Assembly: GCA_026724425.1 (NCBI GenBank)
Contig: JAIUCV010000396.1
Location: 1-64,000, forward strand
DNA from: Erythrophleum ivorense
Lineage: Eukaryota; Streptophyta; Magnoliopsida; Fabales; Fabaceae
DNA length: 64,000 bases
Direction of reading: 5' to 3'
The translations under genes were made by a program, and so were the position numbers. Position 1 is the stretch's first letter. Each line of letters starts with the position of its first letter. Below are positions 12,818-23,203 of the stretch, piece after piece. The notes below the pieces were generated by a model. It saw only the letters and a program-made list of their open reading frames with translations, had not been told where the DNA came from and ran no database searches.

Positions 12818-14662
12818 GGAAATTGCTTTGAAGAGTAGCAACCATCCACGAAGATCCTATTTAGAGGATTCTTACAGTTGCTGAAATCTGAGCTTGATTT
12901 GGGATATTTAAAGCTGAACGTTTTTCCTTCGGGTGGTTTATAAAGAAGAATCTGACATTTCGGGCATGTCATTTTTAAGTTAGGCATTCGAGACTTTCAT
13001 TAGCTTGTTTTGGGAGTGTAGATCAGTTTAAATCCCCTTGAATGCTTTTTTATAATGCCGTTCAGGTGGGAAATTTTGTGCATTTGTAGCCCGATGTGGG
13101 GGATTATGAAGCTTTTTCAATGGCAGAGAAAGGTATTTTGAAACGAAAACTTGGTTTGGACATTGATGGTGGTTGTGTTGATATGTCACGTTATAATGTA
13201 TTCTGTTTTTTTTTGGGTTTTATTTTTATTTTTTGGCCCAAATTTGAAATTGACTATTAAAACTTGTTTTAATAGTTCCCTGGAGATATTATAATCTAAT
13301 ACTTATCTCTAATATTTTTCTCATTACGTGAATGCATGAACAACATTGAGGTTATCTCGGACAAATTCTTTATTAAAATAAAGAAGTAAATAACATAGAT
13401 ATCATTTAAGTCTTGTTCAAATTAAATGGGTTTTTTAAATTAAAATATACATAATTTTTTTATATAAAAAATGGTTATATTTTAGTGTAATTTTAAATCT
13501 TTTAAATAAAATATTTTATATTCATTTAAATAAATATTATTTTGTTAAATTGAAGGATAATAAAGTTTATTTTTTATTTTTATTTATACATATTTAAATG
13601 TAATATATATTTGTTTTTTAAAATTAATAGAAAGTATTTTAATTAAAAAATTAGATTAAAGTATATATTTTAAAGATAAAAAAATCTTTATATAATTTAA
13701 ACAAAATTTAAAAAAATCGTATAATTTATTTTTTAATAGATTGACATTGAAAACAACTAAAATGATTACTTTTATCTTAATTGCCTGATGAGATATTAAG
13801 TAATTGATGGAGCCGATTGATGAGATCCAGTTTATTTATAGGGCCAAGTTCATCAGCGAAAGAATCATGCCTAATACAATTTCAAATGCAAGTTACAATT
13901 ATTTCTGCGTTATAATGTGTAATGCAACTCTGTAACTGAGTACCATGGGATCATGACTGCTTTCATGAGAAGTTGCATTGTCTTCTCCCTCGTCCGTAGC
14001 TATCTTCTTTTTAATATAAAAAATTATATTCCTATTATTATTTAAACAATATTTTAATTATAATGATACATTCTTGAGACCCATTAAGACAAATATTAGA
14101 ATAAGATAAAAATAACGACAGTAATGATGGAGTAAAGAATAAGACGTAGAGAAAAAATTGTTCAGTTACTAAAAAATATCAATTCATTTTATCTCAATCT
14201 TGCATTTATTTATAACCTTATTATTAACAGCAATTTACCTAACAAATATTTAGTAAGATAAATAATGCTCTTAAAAAATTTTTGGGTAACTAACTGTAAT
14301 TTTTGTAGATAAAAAATTACTCTTCACATTTTTAATAGAAATATGTATTACTTGTACGTACTTGTAACTCTTGCGTTGAGTTATTAAATACTCTTTTTTT
14401 TTTAAATACTAATCTATATTCTGTATTTACTATTTAACCCCAACGATCCGACCCATGAGTGGGTGGTGGCTCCAAAAGGCAAACGGGTTTCCATAGAACC
14501 AGGAAGCAAATTAAAAAAAACCCTTAAAAAATCGAACTGAGCGTCAGAGAAAAACCATTCTCTTTTGGTGCGTGTGGTGTTACTCCTTCAAAATCCGCAC
14601 GGTGAGCAACAAGAAAATCTTTAGTGTAAGGTACAGAGTTAAACACAAACCGAAGCTCTGAA
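12818..14662. other. 3' UTR and intergenic spacer
   Basis: The first 400 bases are probably the 3' UTR of the NTF2-RRM gene. The DNA at 13430-13740 is very AT-rich and resembles a low-complexity repeat seen again near 43080-43310. The last 150 bases are the promoter and leader of the COA1-type gene. No ORF of note. Confidence 0.55.
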
Positions 14663-16778
14663 ATGTTGGCAAAGAGGTTTAATTCCTTCCTCAGAAGCTT
14701 TTCAAAACCTCAGATTTCGAGGTAAATTCCTCGTTGATTCTTGCATTTCATTGTGCCAGTGCTTCCTAATTTTATTCGTGTATATTGATCTTTGATGACT
14801 GTTACTAGATACACGTTCCTTTGTAACATTGACTATCCTGGTACTGTTAGAGAAGATGTTCATTTAGATGTAAAATTGATGATTTTGAGCGTCGTAAGGT
14901 AGACGTATACCCTCAAATTATCTCGAACATCACCCCCACGCTTAAATCCCGGGCGTTAGAGCTCAATCAAAGCATCGAACTCTCCAACTCTGTGCTGAGC
15001 AACAAACTAGGGAATTATACTATCTGGTACCCTAGTTAAGGCAGTGGATGGAGTTCCAACGGCTCCTGATGTGAGACAAGAGCCATGGAACTGGGAGCTC
15101 AGCAAAATTGGACTTACTAATTTTTCGGTTTTTGCTCGAAATGTATGGTTTTATTACTTATAAACAAATAATTAAATTTAGGTAGTTCTACAGAAGGGGG
15201 GAAAAGAAGAATATGTATACACTCACACAGCAGTTCCATGGCTCTTAAATCAAATCCACAGGAAAGGAAGTAACATATCAGTTATCTTCTGCTATAAAAT
15301 CTCTCTTTAGATCAAACCAACTAAACTAACTAGCTGAAAATTTTTGTGAAAGAAAACATGGTAAGAACCCATTACTGGTACTTTATCAAAATTTTGAGAT
15401 CAATATATGAACTGAATGGTCCTTGATTGTGACTATGACTTTTCAGTTCCATGAAAAATGTAGAAGAAGAAAAGAGCAAATCTTTTGGTCGCAAGGCAGT
15501 GTCATTTGTTTTGATTACCATTACTGGTGGAGTTGCTCTTAGTGCCCTGGATGACCTTGCTATCTATCAAGGCTGTAGTAGGTATGTTGTTTTTCAATGC
15601 AATTTCCTGTGTTTAAGAGTTCCATAAAAACTACTTCAATCTTATACAAAAGCATCTGGCTGGCACGATACAACTAATAAGAACTGTGTTTCTACATTGT
15701 GTAGTCTAGACTTTGGTACGAAATAGGCCTAACAATTCAGTTTACATGGTTATGATACTGACTATCCTCCTATCTTCATTACTTTTGGAGAAGGGTGATT
15801 GCTGTAGAAGGTTTTAGCTTGAAACTGAAACTGGGTCAGTTAACTTAAGCCCCCTGCAAATAATAATATTAATATTGATGATTTTTGTAGTGCATAACTG
15901 ATAATGATTAATTTGTTTGATAAAGCTAGCTTATAAATTCACAACTATCTTTTGTTTAATTTTAAACTCGTGAAGCAATATTATTGGGGAAAAAAATTGT
16001 GCATGCAGATAAGATTTGGAAGACTCAGTTAATAATTCTATCTTCTCTAATTTTTCTCTATAATTTTTTCGTCTTTAGATATTGGATGCTCAAGCTACTT
16101 GAATACTTTTCTGTGTCCCTGTTACTATTACTTGTTATGAAAGAAGTTTTTATTGTTCTTTGCATTTGAAAACTGAAATTCCGTGAACCTTAGCAGCTTC
16201 TAAAATTGTTTGTGGGGGAATTTTGCAGCAAGGCTATGGAGAAAGTGAGCAAGAACCAGGCGATGATAGAGGCTCTTGGGGAACCAATTGTTAAAGGTCC
16301 ATGGTACAATGCATCTCTTGCAGTAGCTCATAAGAGGCATTCTGTGTCTTGCACATTTCCTGTTTCTGGGCCACAAGGCACAGGCGTTTTACGGCTGAAG
16401 GCAGTTCGTAATGGAGGTTAGCAATTTACACAGTTACCTTTATTACCTGTTAGAGTACGGTTTGTTTCACCGAGATATCACATTATATTTTCATTTAGTA
16501 TTAAACAAAGATGATGTGTGCGTTATTTCTTTGCTCGCTAGTGATAAGTATGGGAGGTTTCATTTTGACCATTTAATGGCCATGTTTGAACAGATGATAC
16601 CTGGTTTTCCTTTTTCCTTCCTCGTGATTGGGGGATTTTAATTATGGATGCTCTCCTGCATGTACCTGGAAATGAGGAGAAGCATCAAACACTGCGGATT
16701 AATCTCTCTGACAAGATGCCGACTTCATGCGCTGCATGCACCGACTGCTTACCTCGTACCTCAGAATGCCGTGACTAA
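14663..16778 (+). CDS. COA1-type cytochrome c oxidase assembly factor, mitochondrial (4 exons)
   Basis: Exons 14663-14721, 15447-15581, 16229-16416 and 16594-16778 splice in phase to 188 residues. The start MLAKRFNSFLRSFSK is basic and hydroxylated without acids, like a mitochondrial presequence. One membrane segment lies at about 37-53 (AVSFVLITITGGVALSA). The region after it (ALGEPIVKGPWY, then FPVSGPQGTGVLRLKAVRNG and DDTWFSFFLPRDW) matches the pattern of the COA1/Tim21-like fold: a Gly-Pro lead-in, a PVSGPKGKG-like turn and a final Trp-rich strand. COA1 helps early assembly of complex IV at the inner membrane; that role is inferred from the family. The Cys-containing C-terminal tail (SCAACTDCLPRTSEC) is a plant-side extension of unknown purpose. 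Intron 1 contains a decayed coding-like fragment, listed separately. Confidence 0.75.
14809..15163 (+). pseudogene. Decayed coding-like fragment inside intron 1 of the COA1-type gene
   Basis: Three overlapping open stretches on the plus strand read like one protein interrupted by two frameshifts: 14809 to about 14875, then 14878-15039, then 15032-15163. The composition is protein-like (for example EPWNWELSKIGLTNFSVF in the last stretch) and less AT-rich than the surrounding intron. I do not recognise the source. A plausible acceptor, TTACTAG, lies just before 14809 and would join in phase to exon 1, so an old alternative exon is possible. An inverted repeat of 16 bases (15078-15093 and 15231-15246) straddles its end. 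It could be a captured gene piece, a lost exon set or an inserted foreign fragment. Confidence 0.45.
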
Positions 16779-17429
16779 AATGAGCGCTAAAGAGCAATAA
16801 TATTAACCGAATGTGGTAATCTTTAATTAGGTTAATATACGAGATTTTGAAACTGGGGGATATCAATATTTGGTTTTTTAGGAATAAATTTCCAAATTTT
16901 CTTTTTGGTGCGAAATGTTGTAATATCATTTGCCATGTTATTTTATTATGAAAATACTTGGCACGTATTGGGACCTCTGGACTGGATGGCCTTGTTCGAT
17001 TGATCTGTTTTAACGGGGGACACCATTTATCTCTTCATTTATAAAATATCAATCCTCCCCCGTTTTAATTGCCTTTTCGTTGGTCAACTTTTTATCCTAA
17101 TTTAAGCTAAACAAATGGACAAACTGAGGAAAATTTTTTATCAAGTCAAAGTGTTAGCCTATTTTTAAATTAACATTGCGCCATATCTGGCAGTTCTCTC
17201 TGTTTTGTATGGCTTAATGCTTTGGAGCTCATAAGATTTTTCTTCCCATAAATTGCTTCAAAATATAACAAATATCAAATTGATGTGGGTGTTATTAGCA
17301 AAGAAAGCATGGAGTCCAGGTGTGGGGTGTGCGAGGGTGAAGCGTGGCAGCATAAAATGATTCGGGCGTAGCTCGTAATTTGACTTTCTGCTGGAGGCAT
17401 TTGTGCAGGAGGCAGCGTATCGTAGACAG

Positions 17430-17435
17430 TGTCTC
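17430..17435 (+). promoter_or_regulatory. TGTCTC auxin-response element core
   Basis: TGTCTC about 900 bases before the Aux/IAA start codon. A six-base match is weak evidence alone; it is listed because Aux/IAA genes are commonly auxin-induced through such sites. Confidence 0.25.
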
Positions 17436-18043
17436 CTGGGTACTTAACAGGCGTCGGGAGGGAGCGGGGCATCATAATGGATTTCTACGCTGAGGTGGAC
17501 ACGCTACGATCATGACTCATACTCATAAGCGCTCCACTTTCCGAGCCGTGTGATGTTTGGTCCCACTATTGTCGGCTTGTCGTTGGGTCTCATGACATTT
17601 GGTTTGCAACGACGTTCCATTTTCTCAACTTCTTTTCTTGTATTCCCCCGTTTATATAGATTTATCCAGTTGTTACTTTAAACTATTACGGACTATAAAT
17701 TTACTTATTTCTAACTAAACTCTCATTAAGATTAAAATTGAACTTTGAATTCATTAAATTATACATTAAATGTGAGACGAATAAGCTAGAAATAGTAAAT
17801 GTACAGAATACGTGTGTAAATTCCATATAATATTATAAACATTGTTGATTTTTATTGCCATTTTATCATTATGTTCAATAATTGTTCATATCTTTTCCAT
17901 CGAAATTTAGCTATTAAGGTTCAAGTTTTTAGCTTTTACCCCCCTATTCATGTCTCGCCGCGTAAGGTTTTTTCCTCTCGTATGAATGACGAAAAATAGG
18001 AAATATCGCTCGAGTCCAAAGAACGAAGAACGTCTAGAAGGAG

Positions 18044-18049
18044 GAGACA
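18044..18049 (-). promoter_or_regulatory. GAGACA (inverted TGTCTC) auxin-response element core
   Basis: Lies 290 bases before the start codon of the Aux/IAA gene, a position typical for functional ARF-binding sites. It suggests feedback control by auxin response factors; not proven by sequence. Confidence 0.35.
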
Positions 18050-18338
18050 TGGATGGAGGCGCACAAACCAGACAGGTGGGTCATATAGCACTCACTACCC
18101 CTTCTTCACCACGGCACCCATCCATCACCTTCACCTTCGCCTTCGCCTTCCTTTAACCCCCACCGCCACATCATACCTAACCATTTATTTCCTTTCCTTT
18201 TTATCGCTGCTTTTCCAAAATCCTCCAAACATACCAAGTCCGTGCCTTCCTTTGCCCTTCAATTAATTGTCATAATACCTTCGTTTTTTAGTTCGTCTTC
18301 TTCTTCAACAGCTATTCTGGGTTTGAAAGCAACGTGCG

Positions 18339-21300
18339 ATGCAGGGTGGTACTTCTTGTGGGTCGATGCTAACCGAGTCTAAAGAGGATAACTTGGTGCT
18401 TTCTTCCGAGGACTCGTCGTGCCCAGATGACTCCGAGCTTGAACTGGGTCTTGGGTTAAGCCTTTCTCATCCTGGAGTCAAGTCCCAGCCAGCTACAACG
18501 ACTCAATACGCTAGAATTTTGACGGCTATGGATTTTTCTTCATCAGCCTCATCCTCCTCCTCTTCCTCTTCCGCTTCCTCTTCCTCTCCTAACGTAACAG
18601 CAGGCACCAAGAGAGCTGCTGATTCTCTTGTCGCCACAAACGGTCCCAGGTAAATAACCTTAAGATTATTTCCTTTATCATATGTCAGTTCTTCTAATGC
18701 TAGGTCCACTCTTTATGCGATCTTGCCTAATAGATTAATGGGTAGGTTTAGGTAATATATCAAATTTGGATTTTTACTGCATTTTTTATTTTTCTAGAGT
18801 ATCACTATATTTCTGGTTGCTAGTGGTTCCAATGAGTTAAATACTCGGCAATAAATCTTTTATAGTTGTATCTTAATGAATCTTTATCTGATTTGGAATT
18901 ATAACTATTGTATTTGGGACTTCAACATTTTACGTGCTGATATGAATGAAACAAAGTATTACTGTATCAATCTATCCTAAGAAAATGAGTTCGAAGGAGC
19001 TTGGAAAGTTGGAAGGAGGCCACCACTCAAACTAAACGGGTGAAGGGTTAACTCTGAAAATTCTGCTCCAAAGCTCCTTATCTACAAGAATATTCACTCT
19101 TTTTTCCACCCATTTAAAAGCTGCAAATTTAATTTTGTATTCTATAATGAAGTCACAATTTCTATCAATTTTTACCTTATGAGAATTATTTGGTGTTCGT
19201 ATGGCTACAATCCTCAGGAGGGTTCAGCAAATAGAAACCCTGAAGAAACCTGAATTTACCATGGTAAAGGTAATAACTGGGAAGCATTATAAACTAAATC
19301 CATTTGGTTGAATAACTGGGATAACTATATATCATAGCTTCACAATGTCGAGACAGTTATGTACTAAATGGTATTGGAATCTTGAATAATTGACATGCGA
19401 TCCAATGGGTAGATAGACAATCTAAAACTCTGATCTAATGTGTACTCAGGACTTAAGAGTTCTGAGTTTCCTTAGGTTTCAATTCAGCGGTTGGAGCTGG
19501 AACAAAACAAAAAATGAGAGTTCAAACTATGTCTGTTTTATCTACTGTCATATAAATTTCAATAGTATCTTAACCTCAGAAGTTAATTGATAAAAGTAAT
19601 TTAGAAAGTGGCAACTCAACCTTTGCGGTAAAAATTACCATCAACTTTGCAGAGTGGATCATTTGCATCACTATACTAATTTGTTGAATCACTTTCTGCT
19701 TTTTAAAATTATAATGCTTTCACTTATATCCACCGAGATGAATAATTTACAGTTTTCTATTTCTCAACAAGCACTTTGTCATGTGCAGAACTCTGTTTCT
19801 GGTTCTAATTTCTCTCAATGATATATTTTGGATTCTGCTACAGCTTTCCCTATTTAGAAATAAAATTAATAAAATATTTATTACTTTTATTTTCATCTCT
19901 TCACTGATGGGATTGTTATTTCTGTTGTCTTTGAATTCTTTAACAGTCAGGTTGTTGGATGGCCTCCTCTTGGAGCATATAGAATGAACAGCTTTAATAA
20001 TAATCAAACAAAATCAGCGGCCACTGAAGAATTCAACTCTCTGGTTGATAAAAGTAAGAGGAATCAAACAGCTGTAAGGAAGAGTACTGACAATGGCAGT
20101 GATAAAAACAACATTAATGCCAAAGAAAAAAGACACATGAGGAATTCCCCATTCGTGAAGGTAAATATGGATGGGATACCAATTGGAAGGAAGGTTGATT
20201 TGAGTGCTCATAGCTCCTATGAAACCTTAGCACGATCTTTGGAGGATATGTTTAATGAACCAACTCCAGTTGTCACTTGCAAAGGTGAGTTTTCTTGGCC
20301 TTTAATGTTACTGGTAGACAATCAACCAACAAAGCAAGTACTCGCATTATAAATTTGAAAGTCCCCTGTTGCTTTTTTCTTTTTCATTGGTATTGGTATC
20401 ATTGTCAGCTGGATTAAATGGGGAGGATCGTGGCATTGTTGTTGGAGCAAAAAAGAGACACTCAAAATTGCTGGATGGATCTTCCAAGTTTGTGCTGACT
20501 TATGAAGACAAGGAAGGAGACTGGATGCTTGTTGGAGATGTTCCTTGGGGGTAAGTATTTCATTAATAATAATCACTTCAATTATAGCACCGAAACTTCT
20601 TTTTTGGTTCAACGATTTTTAAGAAGCAGAAATATTTTAAGAAGCTTAAAGTTTCACGATTTTTGTTCAGCTGTCCACTTTTACATTATCAAATTATAAT
20701 ATCCTGGTGATCGAGGTACAATTTGTTTTATCAAAGACACTCTACTGTACTATGAGCTCAACTGACTGATTCTGTTCCAGCAAATGTGTCATTCTGTGAT
20801 CATAAGAAAGCTATTGAGGTTCTGTAACTTCCTCAGTAATTACTGGGTTGCAAATCGTGAGACAATTGCACGTTTAGAACTAGACTGCAACTAATACAAT
20901 GATTAGCCCTACGAGGATGATATCATCCTACTTCCCTATGAGGATGATATCATCCTACTTCTCTGAGTGCTGAAGGTTATGGTTTTGTTATTCACCATTT
21001 AAGGAGAACCATGAATTAAATGTCTCTGTATTCCGCAGATCTAGCGTTCATGGTATGCTTGTAGGCCTTCTTAGATTTATATAGAGTTTCTTTCAAGGCA
21101 ACTTTGATTTAAGTCCTGTAACTGATAAATTGATTTTAATGGATAATATTGTGCCATGTCCCTCTGGCTCTTTGGCTCTTTCATTAGAAGAGCGATCTAT
21201 GTCTTTGCTTGGTAATAAATGTTAGCTGTCTTATATAGTAATCCTGAAAATTAGGACCTCATGTTAAATCTGGTTTGACATTTATGCATTTTTTCTCTCT

Positions 21301-21504
21301 AAAATTGCAACCAGTATGTTTCTTAGCTCTGTGAGGAGGCTTAGAATCATGAGGGCATCTGAGGCAAATGGACTTGGTACGCAAATGCACTATTCCTCAG
21401 TTTTGATTTATTCTTTTGAGTATTTTTCTCTAATCTAGTTACTTATATATGCAGCACCAAGATTGGAGGAAAAGAATAGCAGACTAAGAGGTGAGCGCAC
21501 ATAG
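18339..21504 (+). CDS. IAA11: Aux/IAA transcriptional repressor, IAA10/IAA11 group (5 exons)
   Basis: Exons 18339-18649, 19947-20284, 20409-20550, 21315-21376 and 21455-21504 splice in phase to 300 residues. Domain I is the LxLxLxL repressor motif at 34-42 (ELELGLGLSL). A Ser tract encoded by a TCC repeat (18535-18590) follows. Domain II, the degron bound by TIR1/AFB with auxin, is QVVGWPPLG at 105-113; the core GWPP is intact. A basic KKR-type stretch precedes the PB1 region, which starts near 173 (VKVNMDGIPIGRKVD) and includes the acidic EDKEGDWMLVGDVPWG of domain IV. The protein should act in the nucleus, binding ARFs and recruiting TOPLESS. The N-terminal pattern (GG..G, EDSS, ELELGLGLSL) and the neighbours fit the IAA10/IAA11 pair; IAA10 versus IAA11 is not settled. 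Confidence 0.92.
20913..20966. repeat. Two-copy 27-base tandem repeat with a 16-base palindrome
   Basis: Units 20913-20939 and 20940-20966 are near identical, and each contains the perfect palindrome AGGATGATATCATCCT. They lie in intron 3 of the Aux/IAA gene. Confidence 0.85.
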
Positions 21505-22184
21505 ATATGCAAACTTTGCATAGCTTACGAAACACAACTTCTGGCCTGTAAAGTGATACACGGTATAGAAAAGGGAAAGGAAAAGGAAGGAAAAAAAAAA
21601 AAAGAGGAAACACAGAGATGAAAAAGTATGGATTGAGATATAAAATGGTTTATTTTTGTTACATGTTGTAAACGTGGGATGCTTGTCAGCTTTCTTGGCC
21701 GTCAAATCTTGGTTGCATTTTTTCCCCCGATAATGCAACGAAAATTTTTAATTTAGCCGGGGGAAACCTATTTTTGGAAAAGATCAATTTTGTTGTATTC
21801 TATAAATGCAATTGTATTTGCTTTAATATAAATTGGATTATTTCTTATGTATGTTCCTGCGGAAAGGCAATAACCATGGACTTATAAAATGGGTGGCGAG
21901 TTTCGTTTGCCGGGGATGTGTCTGACGAGATCAACCTTGAGGTCAACAACTTCAAACACGGGCAATGGCATTGCTTTTAGAAAAGATGTTTGCCCAGGAT
22001 TTTAACTTAGGTATGTCCGTTCTGAGTATTAGTATGGCTCCCATTTTTATGCAGATAGAGTTTGATTTAGACAAAGGATAAATGGATTGGAATTAGAAAC
22101 TCAGTTGACCAATAGAGGAATATAATACTATTTCTGAGAGCTTAAAGCTTCAAGTGCAAACCAGGTTAGATACATGAAATTTTT
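21505..22184. other. 3' flank of the Aux/IAA gene
   Basis: Contains a purine-rich tract at 21565-21607 and no further ORF; likely 3' UTR and terminator sequence. Nothing else is supported. Confidence 0.45.
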
Positions 22185-22348
22185 TTAAGTGCACTTGGAG
22201 CATGGTGCACTTTAAAAAATTAAGAGTCAGAATTAAATTTATATAAGTGGGGTCCAGATGTAGTACAGATAGAGTCTATGTAAAATAAATTTTAACTATT
22301 AAATGTACAAATGATGTGATGTCTCGTGTATATGTAAGAATTACTCTA
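22185..22348. repeat. Dispersed repeat family A, copy 1
   Basis: Begins with an imperfect palindrome (GTGCACTTGGAGCATGGTGCAC) and ends near TATGTAAGAATTACTC. Much of it aligns by eye with 60131-60290, especially AATAAATTTTAACTATTAAAT and the GTGATGT..TATGTAAGAAT part. No ORF. It may be a MITE or a SINE-like element. Confidence 0.5.
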
Positions 22349-22424
22349 GATACATATTATGGTCTTTTTTCTTGGGATTGAGATAGGATTCTAGTTTTGT
22401 GGGAAAGGGTGCAATATTGGGGGA

Positions 22425-22680
22425 AAAGTCTTTGGAAAACTATAAGTAAAAAAGATTTCAAGTGGAAGATATTTATATTGAAAGATTTTAAAATTTAAAA
22501 TTATTTTAAAGAATTTTAAAATAAAAATTTTAAATTGTGTAGAAAAATTACATTTTAGAATTTCAAATTAAAATTTTTTATTTTAAGTTTTTTTAAAATA
22601 ATTTTAAAATTTAAAATTATTCATTATAAGTTTTTTTGACTTAGTTCTAAATTGGAATTTTTCAAAAGTTTTTCTTTAAA
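22425..22680. mobile_element. AT-rich foldback element
   Basis: The left half (to about 22510) is the imperfect complement of the right half (from about 22590); both inner arms share AATTTTAAAATTTAAAATTATT. A similar foldback is at 41910-42139. No ORF. The ends and the target duplication are not clear. Confidence 0.45.
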
Positions 22681-22822
22681 ACTTCCAATCGATTCAAGAT
22701 ACAAAGAAAATTTATTTGCAAGTATAAATCCATTTTGATATATTTAAAGACAAATGTGCACCATTGGTTACAAAATTACAAGAAATTAACAAAAATATAG
22801 CCCTACGTACAATGAGGGATTA

Positions 22823-23129
22823 GGGTCCTGTTTGAAATTATTTTTGTTTTAATGTTTTTAAGAACAAATTTTTGAGAACAAAAAAATTAAAAAATCTATT
22901 TGAATCATTATTTTGAAAAGTAATTATTTTCTGTTTTTTACCTGATTCTGTAGAACAAAAATTACAGAACACTTAAAAAGTGTTCTGAGTTTTTTGTTTC
23001 TGAAAACAAAATTTTATTTTTTTGTTTTACAAAACACTTCATTAAAAACACATTATCAAATAGGTTTTTTTTGTTTTTTTGTTCTTGAAAACAAAAAAAT
23101 TGTTCTATAGAATTAAATCAAACAGGGCC
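22823..23129. mobile_element. MITE with central palindrome
   Basis: The left end GGGTCCTGTTTGAAATTA and right end TTAAATCAAACAGGGCC are inverted repeats, with TA next to each end. The exact centre (22965-22987) is a 10-base-arm hairpin, CAGAACACTT and its complement. The whole 307-base unit can fold back on itself. The outer bases are TTA on the left and TAA on the right, so the target duplication is probably only TA. Confidence 0.65.
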
Positions 23130-23203
23130 TAAATTATTGGCCTGGAAAAATGCATTTATTGTTCCTCCTACAAAAGGCCATTAACAAGTGATGTGCTAAA
23201 AAC

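Larger units (their letters stand above)
16779..18338. other. Spacer and promoter region of the Aux/IAA gene
   Basis: No gene supported. The 3' UTR of the COA1-type gene occupies the start. The last 400 bases are pyrimidine-rich (CCTTCGCC-like repeats near 18130-18155) and are the likely promoter and leader of the Aux/IAA gene. Confidence 0.5.

Noticed and set aside
18503..18709. Minus-strand ORF with a Glu tract opposite Aux/IAA exon 1
   Set aside because: The Glu tract is the complement of the Ser-coding TCC repeat; a shadow.
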